NCBI RefSeq assembly: GCF_014529535.1
Contig: NW_023503496.1
Location: forward strand, 1,674,001-1,738,000
Length of the DNA stretch: 64,000 nt
Source: Bradysia coprophila
Lineage: Eukaryota > Arthropoda > Insecta > Diptera > Sciaridae
Direction of reading: 5' to 3'
Under the pieces are notes generated by a model, which worked only from the letters and a program-made list of their open reading frames with translations, ran no database searches and was not told where the DNA came from. Below, in pieces: positions 45,049 through 55,384 of the stretch. A program made the translations under genes and the position numbers. Position 1 is the first letter of the stretch. Each line of letters begins with the position of its first letter.

Positions 45049-45239
45049 GTCATTGATTTTGATTAAGAAAGCCTGTTGTGTGACAGTTGTCTTTCGGTAG
45101 CCAGTGCAGCCCTGTCCAATGCATTGTTTCGATAATTTGTTAGCACAACGATTGATGTTAAAGTGAAGGTGTTATGAAGGTTTTAAAGGAAAATCGTTCC
45201 ATCTTCTCAAAATATATAAAAATGCGACGCAATTATACC

Positions 45240-45412
45240 AACCTCACAAACTTAATTTATATTAGAAATTTTGACTACTGCATCGAGTAGCCCGCTCTCT
45301 TGTCGTGCTTGATGCAGTCAACGCACTCCAAGAACAGTCACGAGAATAGAATTCAAATAAGAGTAGTCCAAAATTCTCATATAAATTAAGTTTTTTATAT
45401 TGGTTTGGGCCA
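45240..45412. repeat. Palindromic MITE ('cttaatttatat' ends)
   Basis: 'aaacttaatttatattagaa' with 'tctcatataaattaagtttt', and 'ttttgactactgcatcga' near 'tgatgcagtc', form a broken inverted repeat of about 170 bp. Confidence 0.6.
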
Positions 45413-45883
45413 CTGCGTTACAGACGTTCCAGTTCCATACAAAATAAGATGCCAAATGACAATTAAAAAAATCTGTTCTTGTGTCTGTTATTGAAGTACG
45501 TTGGTTCTGTGCTATCGTATAGTGCCCTATCAAGAGTGACATTTAAAAAAGTTTGAAAAGTTCGTCTGACACATAGAGCAGAGTGTAACTATATGGCCTG
45601 ACCAGTCAAATTTTAACTTTTTAAAGGCAGACACGACAGAACGTTACAATGAACTCCTAGCATATGAGGGAATTTTTTACGTCATAGAACTGATCGAAGC
45701 ACTTGAACGGATTTTTTTAACGGAAAATCGGTCCTTTTTCTCATTTATAAAATTGCGCCACACAGGGCTCAGTGCTATGTTTACGTGCAGAATCATGGTC
45801 GACAACATAAACTCTGACCAAGTCAACAATAACTTTGGAAAACAAAGCCTCTCAAAACCATAAGGTGTACTAATCACCAAACT

Positions 45884-46024
45884 TATCTAACAACCGAATC
45901 AAGGCACTTCAGGCATGATGTCAAGGTGGTACACTGTCATTATTTTAACATACCTATCTAACGACCGAATCAAGGCACTTCAGGCATGATGTCAAGGTGG
46001 TACACTGTCATTATTTTAACATAT
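45884..46024. repeat. Tandem duplication, 71-bp period, two copies
   Basis: 'tatctaac(a/g)accgaatcaagg' starts at 45884 and 45955. The two units differ at very few positions. It looks like a recent local duplication. Confidence 0.88.
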
Positions 46025-46055
46025 CAATATAACTCTATGCGTGGTAACTCTAGAT

Positions 46056-46308
46056 CAAAGTATAAACACTGAAGGTAACGCAAACACTCAGCGGATCACA
46101 ATCCAAGTTTCGGGTGAATATAAGATTTGTTATGTTGCATCCGTGAAATTTGACGTAATAATGTTGTAACAATTGTGTATGCTAGTAGTGATTTTTAGCA
46201 TGTGTTGTAATCTGACAAATTGAATTCGAATCCGAAAAATTATATTGACCCCATGAACTCCGTTAGCTTTTGTGGATTGGCATTACCTTCAGTGTTTATA
46301 TACTTTGA
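46056..46308. repeat. MITE with TCAAAGTATA...TATACTTTGA ends
   Basis: The left end 'tcaaagtataaacactgaag' is mirrored by 'cttcagtgtttatatacttt' at the right. A partial relative is at 20668-20900, immediately 3' of the trypsin gene. Confidence 0.8.
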
Positions 46309-46839
46309 AATTTGACAGTCAGCTGTCACTACGACCGCTCATGCACTGCTGAGTTCCTGAAATTCTTAATTCGAGAATTTTCATAAATATGGAGGATTTT
46401 CATGAATTTCAAGGATTTTTAGAGAATCAATTTCACGAAAATATGCCATGCTGTTTACTCATCAAATGAGTAAATCTCCCGTTTGCTGCCAAATGTATGT
46501 TTTATCCGAGGGATCAAAGTATCAAAATGTTAGGTTTGCAAAATGTCATGACCATTGAAATTGAGTTTCAGACTTTGAATTTCGCGCACTTTTATGCGTC
46601 TGAAAATCATCTGGTGGCTACATCGGCGCATGCTGTTTCTGCTTCATGACATTGACATTGAATACACACACACAAACATGAATTTTTCATAATCAGCTGA
46701 AACAATCCGTTAATGTGATACGAAAACTGAGCGCGCAAACATACACCGGTCATAATTGATGTTGTTGTTTGTTTACATTTTGTGTCACATCGAAATTGTA
46801 ATCGTTTTCTGTGATATTGAATTTCGTTCATCGCTAAAC

Positions 46840-47652
46840 ATGGCAACGAATCGAACCACTGCTGAGGAAGTGACCTTTTCCCGATCACCGGCAAAACTTT
46901 CCGTCATTTCGTGGAATTTGGACGGTTTGGACAGTAACAATTTGGCGGAACGAACAGCCGAAGTTGTTGCTCTGCTGGAAAAACGAGACTACACCGTCGT
47001 CATGTTACAGGAATTGATTCTGCCCACTTTTCAATACATTGCGGCCAAATTGAAATCGAAATACAAGCCGGTCGTCGGTACGCATAAGCCGGAATCCACA
47101 TACTTCACCGTAACCTTTCTCCGAACGAATCGTGTCATTTATGTGGATCACGAAATCGTCAATTTTCCCGGCTCAATGATGGACCGGAACCTGTTGATCA
47201 CCCGATGCCGAATCGATCGAGTGAACGTGGCAATTTGTAATACTCATCTGGAGAGCACGGCAGCATTTGCCCCACAGAGGGTCATTCAACTCAAAATGTG
47301 CTTTGACCGTTGCCGCTCCATTCCGCCGGAATGGAATGTCATCTTCGGCGGTGATCTGAATGCACGTGACACCGAAGTGCAAGGCAAAGTTCCGGCGAAC
47401 ATGCACGATCTGTGGATGAGAAACGGTTCGAGTTCGTCGAAGTTCACCTGGGATCTGAAATACAATACGAACAAACAGATGCCGGGCAAGGTGCAACCGC
47501 GGTGTCGATTTGATCGGCTGTTTTTTCGTGAATCGGTTCCGGCTACACTGACACCGGAATTCTTCGGATTGACCGGTTTGTCGAAGGTTGCCGGAACGAA
47601 TTCATTTCCCAGCGATCATTGGGGAGTCGTGGCATTTTTCCAGGAGACATAG
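46840..47652 (+). CDS. TDP2: Tyrosyl-DNA phosphodiesterase 2 (270 aa), single exon
   Basis: An exonuclease/endonuclease/phosphatase-fold protein with the TDP2 motif set: SWNLDG (Asn26), LQE (Glu58), THLES (His136), GGDLNARD (Asp172, Asn174) and SDHWG (Asp259, His260). These residues match the catalytic positions of TDP2, which removes topoisomerase II peptide adducts from 5' DNA ends in a Mg2+-dependent reaction. The protein is short compared with vertebrate TDP2 because it lacks the N-terminal ubiquitin-binding domain; only about 18 residues precede the catalytic core. The ATG at 46840 (aacATGG) has a better context than an in-frame ATG at 46759, which would add an implausible hydrophobic leader. 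AATAAA follows at 47816. It is likely nuclear. Close EEP relatives are the alternative, but SDHWG with GGDLNARD favours TDP2. Confidence 0.92.
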   Translation: MATNRTTAEEVTFSRSPAKLSVISWNLDGLDSNNLAERTAEVVALLEKRDYTVVMLQELILPTFQYIAAKLKSKYKPVVGTHKPESTYFTVTFLRTNRVIYVDHEIVNFPGSMMDRNLLITRCRIDRVNVAICNTHLESTAAFAPQRVIQLKMCFDRCRSIPPEWNVIFGGDLNARDTEVQGKVPANMHDLWMRNGSSSSKFTWDLKYNTNKQMPGKVQPRCRFDRLFFRESVPATLTPEFFGLTGLSKVAGTNSFPSDHWGVVAFFQET

Positions 47653-47815
47653 TCGAAAAGAAATTAACATTTTGTTGTAGTTGAAGCCACTGAGTGGTCC
47701 TTGAAGCTTTAAGAGTTGTGTTGTTGAATATGCTCGCTCAGAGAGCGTGGTCGTATTGTTGCATTTAAGTTTGGCTGAACGTTCCTTGCTCGGCAAATCT
47801 AGTTTTGAAATTAAA

Positions 47816-47821
47816 AATAAA
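47816..47821 (+). promoter_or_regulatory. Poly(A) signal AATAAA of TDP2
   Basis: AATAAA about 165 bases past the stop codon, in 'gaaattaaaaataaatc'. Confidence 0.6.
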
Positions 47822-47946
47822 TCTTCTCGTTCCTTAAAATCGCTTTTTTTTACTGAATATCCCTTGGTTACCGGCTATTATTGAATGGGTACCAGAGACT
47901 TGCTTCCTTCCAAGACCGATATCAATAATAAATTCTTTATTTAAAT

Positions 47947-48013
47947 ATGCGAAAAAAAAGGCTGCTCACAATGATGCAGCCCGTAAAAAAACGATCTTTT
48001 CAAAAATCAAAGG
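47947..48013 (-). repeat. 3' untranslated end of the RT element with hairpin
   Basis: GGCTGC and GCAGCC separated by ten bases form a stem-loop (about 47969-47990) within the short 3' region after the RT stop. 3' hairpins often serve as the RT recognition site in non-LTR elements; here that is inference. No clear poly(A) tail. Confidence 0.4.
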
Positions 48014-50335
48014 TTACAAAACATAAAAATCATCTACTCTATCCGTTCCCAAAGTCCCCAAAATACACGCAGCGTTGCCTCTTTGTATCGCAATTGAAAT
48101 TCTCTGCAATAAATAATCCATTGATCGCGGTTCCCCTGAAGTGGCCTTTATAATTTTTCCTAATTTCTCAATGAATTTCTTTGTTTCAGGTCCCATACAG
48201 CCTAAAGTCTCGAAAGCTAGAGGAGTAAACAAATAATTTTCTTTTAAACGCTTATAATGATTGTGTTTAAATCTTTCTGCGTTGTCCGCAATCGACCGCT
48301 GTTTCTTGCTAGATTCATTAATGTATGAAGGCGCCAATGTATCTCTTATGGTTACATCCCAAATAAGAGATTTACCATGACTCCATGGAATCAGTGTCAT
48401 TCCATCAGGTCTTTTACCATCATCTCTAGACATACCTGGCGGTTGTAACATGGTTGGAAATCCTGCTGAAGAAAATGCATGAGAAAAAACTTTGTTGACT
48501 TCATCATGCGCAGCAATTTTTTTAATTTTCATTTTGCATGATAAGCCGTGTAAGCCATCCTTTTGAACCATTCCACCACAAACACACTTATGTTCCTCGC
48601 ATAAACCAGAACCTAAACGAAGACCAACAGCAATTCTAGCAGAGTTGTTATCCAATAGCAAACCCAATTGGCTCGATGGAACTACTTGCAACCACTTTGA
48701 AGATTCTTTGGTTGATGATGCAAGTAGTCTTGCACGAGCAACAGGTTCGCTGGAGTCAAACATCTCATCGAATTTACTCTTAATCGTCGGCAAATCCCAA
48801 TTCTTTTGCTTCTTCTTCTTCTCGTCACCTTCTGGAACAAAATCTCGAGGTATTTCCTCAATTAATTCCAAAACACTAGTTTCGATTACCTGAAAACTAA
48901 ACTTTCTCAATATCTCACTCGACAGTTCTAAAGTAGAATAAACAGACGACAGATAAGCTGGCATCGCAATATCCTCAACTTTCCTAACACCTATACCTCC
49001 AAAGCTTAAAGGAAGAGAAGCCTGGTCCCAAGAAAAATCAGACATCTTCACATTCGCAATGGCTTCGAGAGTTGAACGGAAAATCTCGTCAACAGCTCTC
49101 AAGCGATCACCTAACAAAAACGCCTTCGAAGAACGCAACAAATAATTAAACCTAGAACTACCGAGAGACTTCCTAAAAACACACAAAGCAGGATGAACAT
49201 CCATCAAAGTTAAACGATCACACATCAACTTGATAGATTCAACTTTTGCTGAAAACATCCTTTCTAAACCTAACTCAAAAACAGGCGAGCCCAACATCTC
49301 CAACGAAGACTCATCAACCCGCTTAATCCCTGGTAACAATGACGAAATCTCAGAGTACATACGAGCCGCTTCACCTTCACTAGCACTCACAAAAAAGACT
49401 TCACACTTCTTAGCATTCAAAGGCAACCCTGACAAATCACAAAATTCTAAAATCTTCCTAATATCCCCCAATACTACAGAAAGCACGTCACCAATACTAC
49501 CATCATCTAAATACCAACCATTCAACCTTGCATCTAATGAATGCGTCATCTTCATAATACCTATGCAGAAACCGGGAGGTCCCAAAGGATCTCCTTGTTG
49601 AAACCCTCTCCTTGAAAGCAGAGTTTCATCAAGAAAATAAAGATTAGAAAAATGTCTATAAGACTGTTGCATTAACGCCAACAACTCAGGACAAACGTCT
49701 CTAACCTCACCTAGCATGAACTTCCTAAACAACATATTGAAAGCATTACCGAAATCGAACTTAACCAAGGCCATCGGCTTGTCATGCTGAACTGTACAAA
49801 ACCGACGAACTGCATGAACCAACGCTTCTGCACCTCCCGGAACACCAAACCCAAACTGAACAGGCTTTAACTTCTTAACTAAACTATCTCTGACATTACA
49901 ACAAGCCACCTTTCCTGCCAAACGTCTCCAAACTATCCCTACTGCAATTGGCCTAACATCGTCTTCACCTTTCATAAGGGCAGTCAACGAAGCCCCGAAA
50001 AATATCTTACACACGTCCTGTTGAACCTTCCCACGCTTAATAACATCCGTCAAAGAAGCTATTGCCTTCAACAACCGATTCCCAAAATCACCACAAGTAA
50101 AAGAAACTAAATCCTTCAAATGTCGGGGCCTCAAACCACCTATTCCCCCTGAAGAACTTAATGGGAAGCTTCTAATAGCACCCAAAACATCCTTAACATC
50201 AGTAGCCTGCAAATTACTGTAATCAATAATAAATTGACTGACGAACAGTTTATCAACTGGATTATTCTCGAGAGGTAAGAAGTAATTACAAAAGTCGGGG
50301 TAAAGATCAACTGATAACTGTCCTCGACTGACCAT
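48014..50335 (-). mobile_element. Non-LTR retrotransposon ORF: reverse transcriptase plus C-terminal restriction-like endonuclease (773 aa), open throughout
   Basis: A single open frame from ATG 50335 to a stop at 48014. The RT motifs are complete: DDVRPIAVG (about 125-133), FDFGNAFN (Asp194), FQQGDPLGP (245-253), WYLDDGS (274-280) and a thumb-like LPLSFGGIGV (441-450). The C-terminal region has a CCHC cluster (C584, C586, HGLSC to C600) followed by GKRPDG (641-646) and IWDVT (658-662). This resembles the PD-(D/E)xK endonuclease of early-branching RLE elements (R2, NeSL, CRE types). No N-terminal zinc finger or Myb domain precedes the RT; a stop lies three codons upstream of the ATG, so the 5' end may be truncated. 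The intact frame suggests recent activity. The clade is not assigned. Minus-strand neighbours are unrelated. Confidence 0.88.
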
Positions 50336-51072
50336 ACTGTCCTACCAGGCATAGCTGGGCTTTTTCAATTTTTGTATGAAAGTTTCAATTTTTCGCGCTT
50401 TTTTAATTTATCTTAGCATACATCACCCAAAAAATTCGAAAGACGCTTTTCGTTTCAATAATTTTTAATGAATTGGTTGATTCCAGTATTTAAACAAAAA
50501 ATATTGTTCGGGTGAAACCTATAACATCGGCGCTAAAGTGAGCATTATAAATGAAAGAGTGCACTAGTCTGTGCTAAAGTCCATTGTAAAAGTAAACATT
50601 CTGTGAGCTTATCACTGGTTGGTGCTGTCGGTGCTACAGTTAGCATTGTACATTAATTTCCCTAAATTTAAAAAGGCAGTCAAGGGACCCGACCCACAAA
50701 CTGGCCTTTTGGCAGCCAGTTCGGGCTTGACTGATAAGGTCATCATATTCTAGTAAATCTGAATCAAAATGAAGTAGTTTTTCGGTGTGTAGATCTGTCT
50801 CTGCCACCCATACACCGTCCAACAGCCGATCGTTTGGGCGGACTAGTGGGACTAGTCTGTTCGTTTCGTTAAAAATATTTTCGTTAAATCTTAACACAGT
50901 AGACGAAACTTTCAGGTGAATTTGAATGCAGCGCAACCTCGAGCGCAACATTCTCTTCAGAGCAGCACTTTACGATTCAGTAGAATTGATGAGTTATTCA
51001 GAATATGATTGCTCGAATTTTGGAGATAAATTCTACACCGAGGGAATACCTTTCCGTCAAAAACTCCATAAA
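50336..51072. other. Possible 5' remainder of the RT element, otherwise unannotated
   Basis: A second minus-strand frame (50158-50352) overlaps the RT start, and a 103-codon ORF lies at 50640-50951. Neither resembles a known retroelement N-terminus. No gene call. Confidence 0.3.
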
Positions 51073-51306
51073 AGAGAAATGTGACGCAAGTTCCTGCGTA
51101 TACTAACAAAACAACTGATATCGTTGTCGGCGCATAATGTGGCGCAGAAATATGCAAAATATGTCCAGAAAGAAAGAGAAGATATCCAAATTGTCTACCA
51201 CTTTGTGACGCAATTTTTTTATGAAATGTTTGCGTTAGTCGTAGATAATGCGTCACCATCAGCCGTTTTTAAGCCTTACATATGGACTTGCGCCACATTT
51301 CCCTTA
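51073..51306. repeat. MITE of the 'gacttgcg(t/c)cacattt' family
   Basis: 'aaatgtgacgcaagttc' at the left is mirrored by 'ggacttgcgccacattt' at the right. Relatives are at 12920-13080, 26155-26240, 52847 and 57265-57425. Confidence 0.7.
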
Positions 51307-51359
51307 CATAAGATTTTTGATCGATATCAGCCGTTTTACAATTTGAGTCGGCTCCTGTG

Positions 51360-51815
51360 CAGGAACAGAACCTATTACCACCTCAACAATCCCAGATGTC
51401 CAGAAGCGAGCCCCAAAAAACCGGAAAAATTACTTAAAATATTGAGTTTCTAGAACTGGGAAGATAATGGACCAGTTGGAGCGATGAAGTTACAGCAACC
51501 GACCTATTACCGCCTCAATCATCCAAAAAATCCAGAAGATAGACCAAAAAAACTGGATTTTTTTTCTTCAAAATATTGAAGTTCTAGAACTGGGAAGATG
51601 GTGGTCCATTTGAAGTGATGAAGTAAGAGGAACCTCCTATCTACTACCACCTCAACAATCCCAATAGTCCAAAAGAGAACCCAAAAAATCCGGAAAAATT
51701 CCTCAAAACATTGATTTTCTAGAACTGAGAAGATGGTGGACCATTTGTAGTGATGAAGTTACAGGAATCAACCCGCTACCACCTCAATAATCTCAAAAGT
51801 CCAGAAGAGAACCAA
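51360..51815. repeat. Minisatellite-like array, about 3.2 units of ~145 bp
   Basis: 'accacctcaa(c/t)aatccca' / 'gtccagaag(a)gaacc' / 'ttctagaactg(g/a)gaaga' recur at intervals of roughly 135-155 bases with about 80% similarity by eye. It directly precedes the SINE head. Confidence 0.75.
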
Positions 51816-51856
51816 AACAAACAAACAGAAAAACAATGAACATTTTAGAAGAGGAG

Positions 51857-51935
51857 TATGGTCCAGGTAGCTCAATCGGTAGAGCATAGGACTCATACCC
51901 AAGAGGTCCCGGGTTCGACTCCCGGCGCAAAAATG
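51857..51935 (+). repeat. tRNA-derived SINE head (or tRNA pseudogene)
   Basis: A box TAGCTCAATCGG and B box GGTTCGACTCC are present at tRNA-like spacing, with a CAT at the anticodon position (ggactCATaccca) and a good T-arm (CCGGG/CCCGG). The acceptor and anticodon stems do not pair and no terminator follows at the normal place, so this is not a functional tRNA. The downstream sequence 'tgcttgcctggttttattct' may be the SINE body. Confidence 0.65.
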
Positions 51936-52344
51936 CTTGCCTGGTTTTATTCTAATCACTTGGTGATTAAGCACTCGCTATTAGTTATCTAATGGTTGTA
52001 CGACCGTAACAAAGTCGCAAATTTCAAAGAAATCCAATATTCGATTTCTTCGCAACAATCACGCCATATTGACATAATGTCAATGACACAATTCACAATA
52101 TACAACAGACTGTAGGATAAGCGCCATCTATGATCGACTAGTCGCTCATTGGGAAAATGCATGAGTCATTAGTATAGTGATGGTTGTGGTCTTCGCATAC
52201 CACTCGTGGCTTAGAGAATTCACAACGTATGGGACGTTTACACGGTCGATTTGTGAACTATCTGAGTCCGAAGAGATATGATGAAAAAATCACAATTCAT
52301 ATGATCAAGTGACTTGTGCAATAGCACAACAGGCCCACTAGACC

Positions 52345-52404
52345 CCCTTCCCCTTCCCCCTTCCCCCCCATCTAATCCCATCTAATCCAATCCAATCCAA
52401 TCCA
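52345..52404. repeat. Low-complexity C/T tract and (ATCCA)-type microsatellite
   Basis: 'cccccttccccttccccctt' followed by repeats of 'atctaatccc' and 'aatccaatccaatcc'. Confidence 0.9.
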
Positions 52405-53180
52405 TGGTCCGTTTCAATTTGCATTAATTTACCTTCATCAGTCGTTTATACAGTGGTTGTAACGTACTCAGAACCTTCCTGTGTAATTTAGGACAATTTT
52501 TAGACTGAATTTACTTTTCTTATGAAAAGGGAGACTGAGTGACTCTCCAAGAAATTATTTTAGATTCACACGAGAAGATACAACCAACCGGGGTTGCTCA
52601 CTTTGATTACACAAAAATTGGTATGGATCTCGTCTAATCAGTTAAATTTCGTTGATTACACTTGATAAATGTTATTCCTCGTTGATTTATTATGATTAGA
52701 AACTGATTTAAGACGTTTGACTTGACTATTGAGTGGTTAATCACTTGATTAACAAGTGGTTAATCATGTTCATCAGCTAAGTGAACAACCCCCCGATCGA
52801 AAGCAGTGCATTCATAAAATCAAAATTGCTATTTTGAACCGTTGAGGACTTGCGTCACAACTCCTAAACTATCGTAAAAGACCCTGATAATAGCACAGCA
52901 GAAGTGTAGCACACGAACGAAACAATTAAGATCTCGTAAAAATTTTTCGTTGTTTTTAAATGTTAAACAATTCACTCCACTCGCACAACATTATTTCCTA
53001 TACGGTGAATTCAATTGAGATCGTAACCCAAACAGCTTCATATAGTCATTGAAGGAGAAAGTGTTTTTTTTCAGTACGGTGTGTGTTATATCCATCCATA
53101 CATCGGTGTATGTCAATGCTGAATGAACGAACCATTCTAATAATTTTTTTGTTGTTTTGTTGTATGTCTCATTCATTCAA
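52405..53180. other. Intergenic, nothing recognised
   Basis: 52690-52760 repeats 'tgattaa' with 'agtggttaatca'. No gene. Confidence 0.35.
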
Positions 53181-53186
53181 AACCAT

Positions 53187-53192
53187 TCAGTT
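53187..53192 (+). promoter_or_regulatory. Possible TCAGTT initiator of the peptide gene
   Basis: 'aaccattcagttttcg' matches the arthropod initiator about 220 bases before the proposed start codon at 53408. Confidence 0.35.
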
Positions 53193-53407
53193 TTCGACTG
53201 AAAAGAACTCGTAGTCTGAAGTGTAACCATTGCTCCTCGGAATTTTTGTGCATTAAACGGGGAGATTTGAAACCGTTTTTGTCGAGACAAAGAAAGAAAT
53301 TCTTCTCTGGTTTGTAGTGTCGTGTATAGTGTGTTCCTAAGTTCACAGAATAGTTTCAGTTTTACAAGTTTAACTGCATGGTTGTGTTTACTACACAACA
53401 TATCGCC

Positions 53408-53838
53408 ATGGTAAGTGTAGTGTGATTACTTTTGTTGGTCATGCATTGATGTGTTAATTCTCCATCATTGAATTCGTATGCGGTTCATTCATTCAACTCT
53501 GCATTCTCTCTTTTCACGTACAATCAACGTTTAATCAGCTTAAGATGATACGTCATCTCTCTGTGGTTTGCTGTGTCATATTGTGTATATTCGCCGCTGT
53601 CACTTGGTCTGTTCCGTACGATCCAGCCGATAAGGAAATATGGTCCGTTTTGCCACCGGAAGGTTCGTTCGAAGCATTCTATCCGCGCGAAATGGCTGGC
53701 ATTCCGAATGGGGCTGCACGAGCTCCGCACGCCCATGGCAGTTTTTTTAAATACCGAAATCCGGCACTAGTCGACACTAAAAATGCGGCCGCTTATGGTT
53801 ATCGTTTCGATGGCAAGCGACGTTTTAATTTCGATTAA
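53408..53838 (+). CDS. Short secreted peptide precursor, two exons (100 aa, or 97 from the internal ATG)
   Basis: Exon 2 begins after acceptor ttaatcag (53539) and is open to 53838. A start codon lies at the last three bases of exon 1 (gccATG|gtaagt, 53408-53410) and would read in frame into exon 2 (MLKMIRH...); ATG 53545 gives the 97-residue form. The signal peptide is VVCCVILCIFAAVTWS, cleaved before VPYDPADKEIW. The mature part is Pro/aromatic-rich (SFEAFYPREMAG). Near its end is AAAYGYRFDGKRRFNFD, where GKRR is a consensus amidation and dibasic cleavage site. This arrangement is typical of neuropeptide-like precursors, but no known family is recognised, and an amide after Asp would be unusual. 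It may instead be a small structural secreted protein. No AATAAA is seen; ATTAAA lies near 53875. Confidence 0.62.
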
Positions 53839-53879
53839 GAAAATTTTGTTCGTGCCCTTGTTTTGGTCTAAATAATTAA

Positions 53880-54282
53880 ATGGGAAATCAAATTCAAAGT
53901 TGTCTTTCGGAGTAGAAGGGTCGGAGCAGGAGAGTTTATTTATGTATTTCTTCAAGTAAAAGTGCTTTGGGTGACAGCGTCCAAATAGAGAACTACTTTG
54001 TATGAAAAATGGTTCCAGATTTTTTACAGCACCGAAATTTGTTCGATACACTGTCCCGTCTCAGTACCCCATTTAGAGTACCACTCATGCTTGAAGTGTG
54101 TTGCTCTACTCTAAGTCATTCTGGCACTAGCTGCAAGGCTGCAAACTGTAGGAAGTGAAATATTTTGTATGTTCCCGCGTATCTAATATAATACCTGTCC
54201 CTGATCCGCCTAACCTATCCTGTGCGGCATTTTCAAATGATAAAGATTTAAATTTCGTTTTCGTTAACATTTTGTAAAGTAT
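53880..54282. other. Intergenic; partial hAT MITE remnant
   Basis: 54132-54190 contains 'caaggctgcaaactgtagga' and 'gttcccgcgtatctaat', recalling an internally deleted copy of the hAT MITE family. The right end and target duplication are missing. Confidence 0.4.
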
Positions 54283-54660
54283 AGTTTCCACTTAAAAAGA
54301 GCACTCCGTTTAGCCTCCGTCTACATGACAGTTGTAAAAAAGAACAAAAGAACTGTCACGCAAACGAAGTGGAAATTGAATTTATTTCAATTTTTTACTC
54401 CGTTTACGTGACATTTCCTTTGTTCTATTTTACAACTGTCATGTAAACGGAGGCTAAACGGAGCAATGAAAGTGTAAACCAGGTATGGTCTATTGTCCGC
54501 CCGGAGGACATAAAAATTTGATTTTCGTACTTAAACACACTCATTTTCATATTATTTTGACATAAAATATGAGTGCGTTTAAGACGAATTCGCCAATCGA
54601 CCATACCTGTTCTCTACTTTCATTGAAACGGAGTGCTCTTTTTAAGTGAAAACTATACTT
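54283..54660. repeat. Nested MITE: 'tttccacttaaaaagagcac' element
   Basis: The ends 'atagtttccacttaaaaaga' and 'tctttttaagtgaaaactat' are mirrored. The inside carries 'ctccgtttagcctccgt' arms twice and a separate 'taccaggtatggtctattgt'-type palindrome at about 54478-54615, indicating nesting. Confidence 0.7.
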
Positions 54661-54782
54661 AAAGATACTCCGTAAAGAGGCTGTACATTAGAATATGCGT
54701 TTTGTTTCAAAGTACCAACTGACCCTACACACAACGATACGTACGCGAAAATATTCGCCACAACAACACCAAATGATGGCAA

Positions 54783-55227
54783 CTCTTAATTTCATTCATA
54801 AAATCAGATGAACTGTCACTTTCACGTAGGGAAAAATGAAATTTTTTTAATTTTTCCAACGTATCTCTCCAGTGAATTTCCAATACAGCAATTCAGCACA
54901 ACGAGAATTTAATGTAAACAGCATCGATGTAGCGTAAATTTTAGTTTTAGAGTAACTGTGCCTTTACACCACTTCGCATACGAGGTTCCAGTGCTGAATT
55001 ACAACGCTAGATTTTAAAATTTTTCATTCATAAAATCTTACTGTCACACTAAATTTACGCTACATTATAATATTTACTCTCCATCGATAGTGTGAACATC
55101 ACATTTTTGTTGTGCTGAATTGCTGTATTGGAAAGTCACTGGAAAGACACGTTGGCAAAGGTGAAAAAATTCAATTTTGTCGATGACAAAGTGTCAGTTC
55201 ACCTGATTTTATGAATGAAATTAAGAG
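54783..55227. repeat. MITE with 'ctcttaatttcattcataaa' terminal inverted repeats
   Basis: The left end 'ctcttaatttcattcataaa' is mirrored by 'tttatgaatgaaattaagag' at the right. The inner arms carry 'cagtgaatttccaatacagc' and its mirror. A further partial copy follows at 55250-55380, and related text occurs at 61738-61905. Confidence 0.75.
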
Positions 55228-55384
55228 GTGACATCACAGAAAAATTTGACGTCAGACGAACTGTTACTTTCGCATAGGTAAAAATGAAATTTTTCAATTT
55301 TGCCAACGTATGTTTCCAGTGACTTTCAAACACAGCAATTCAGCAGAGCAACAATTTGATGTAAACACTATCGATGTAGTGTTG

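Noticed and set aside
46759-46839. Upstream in-frame ATG extending TDP2 by 27 residues
   Set aside because: It would add a hydrophobic leader not expected for a nuclear repair enzyme. The ATG at 46840 has the better context.
47173-47496. Minus-strand ORFs over TDP2
   Set aside because: Antisense shadows of a well-supported gene.
48645-49601. Plus-strand ORFs of 82 and 123 codons
   Set aside because: Antisense shadows of the reverse-transcriptase ORF.
51857-51935. Functional tRNA-Met (CAT anticodon)
   Set aside because: The D-arm, T-arm and both promoter boxes are good, but the acceptor and anticodon stems do not pair. Called a SINE head or tRNA pseudogene.
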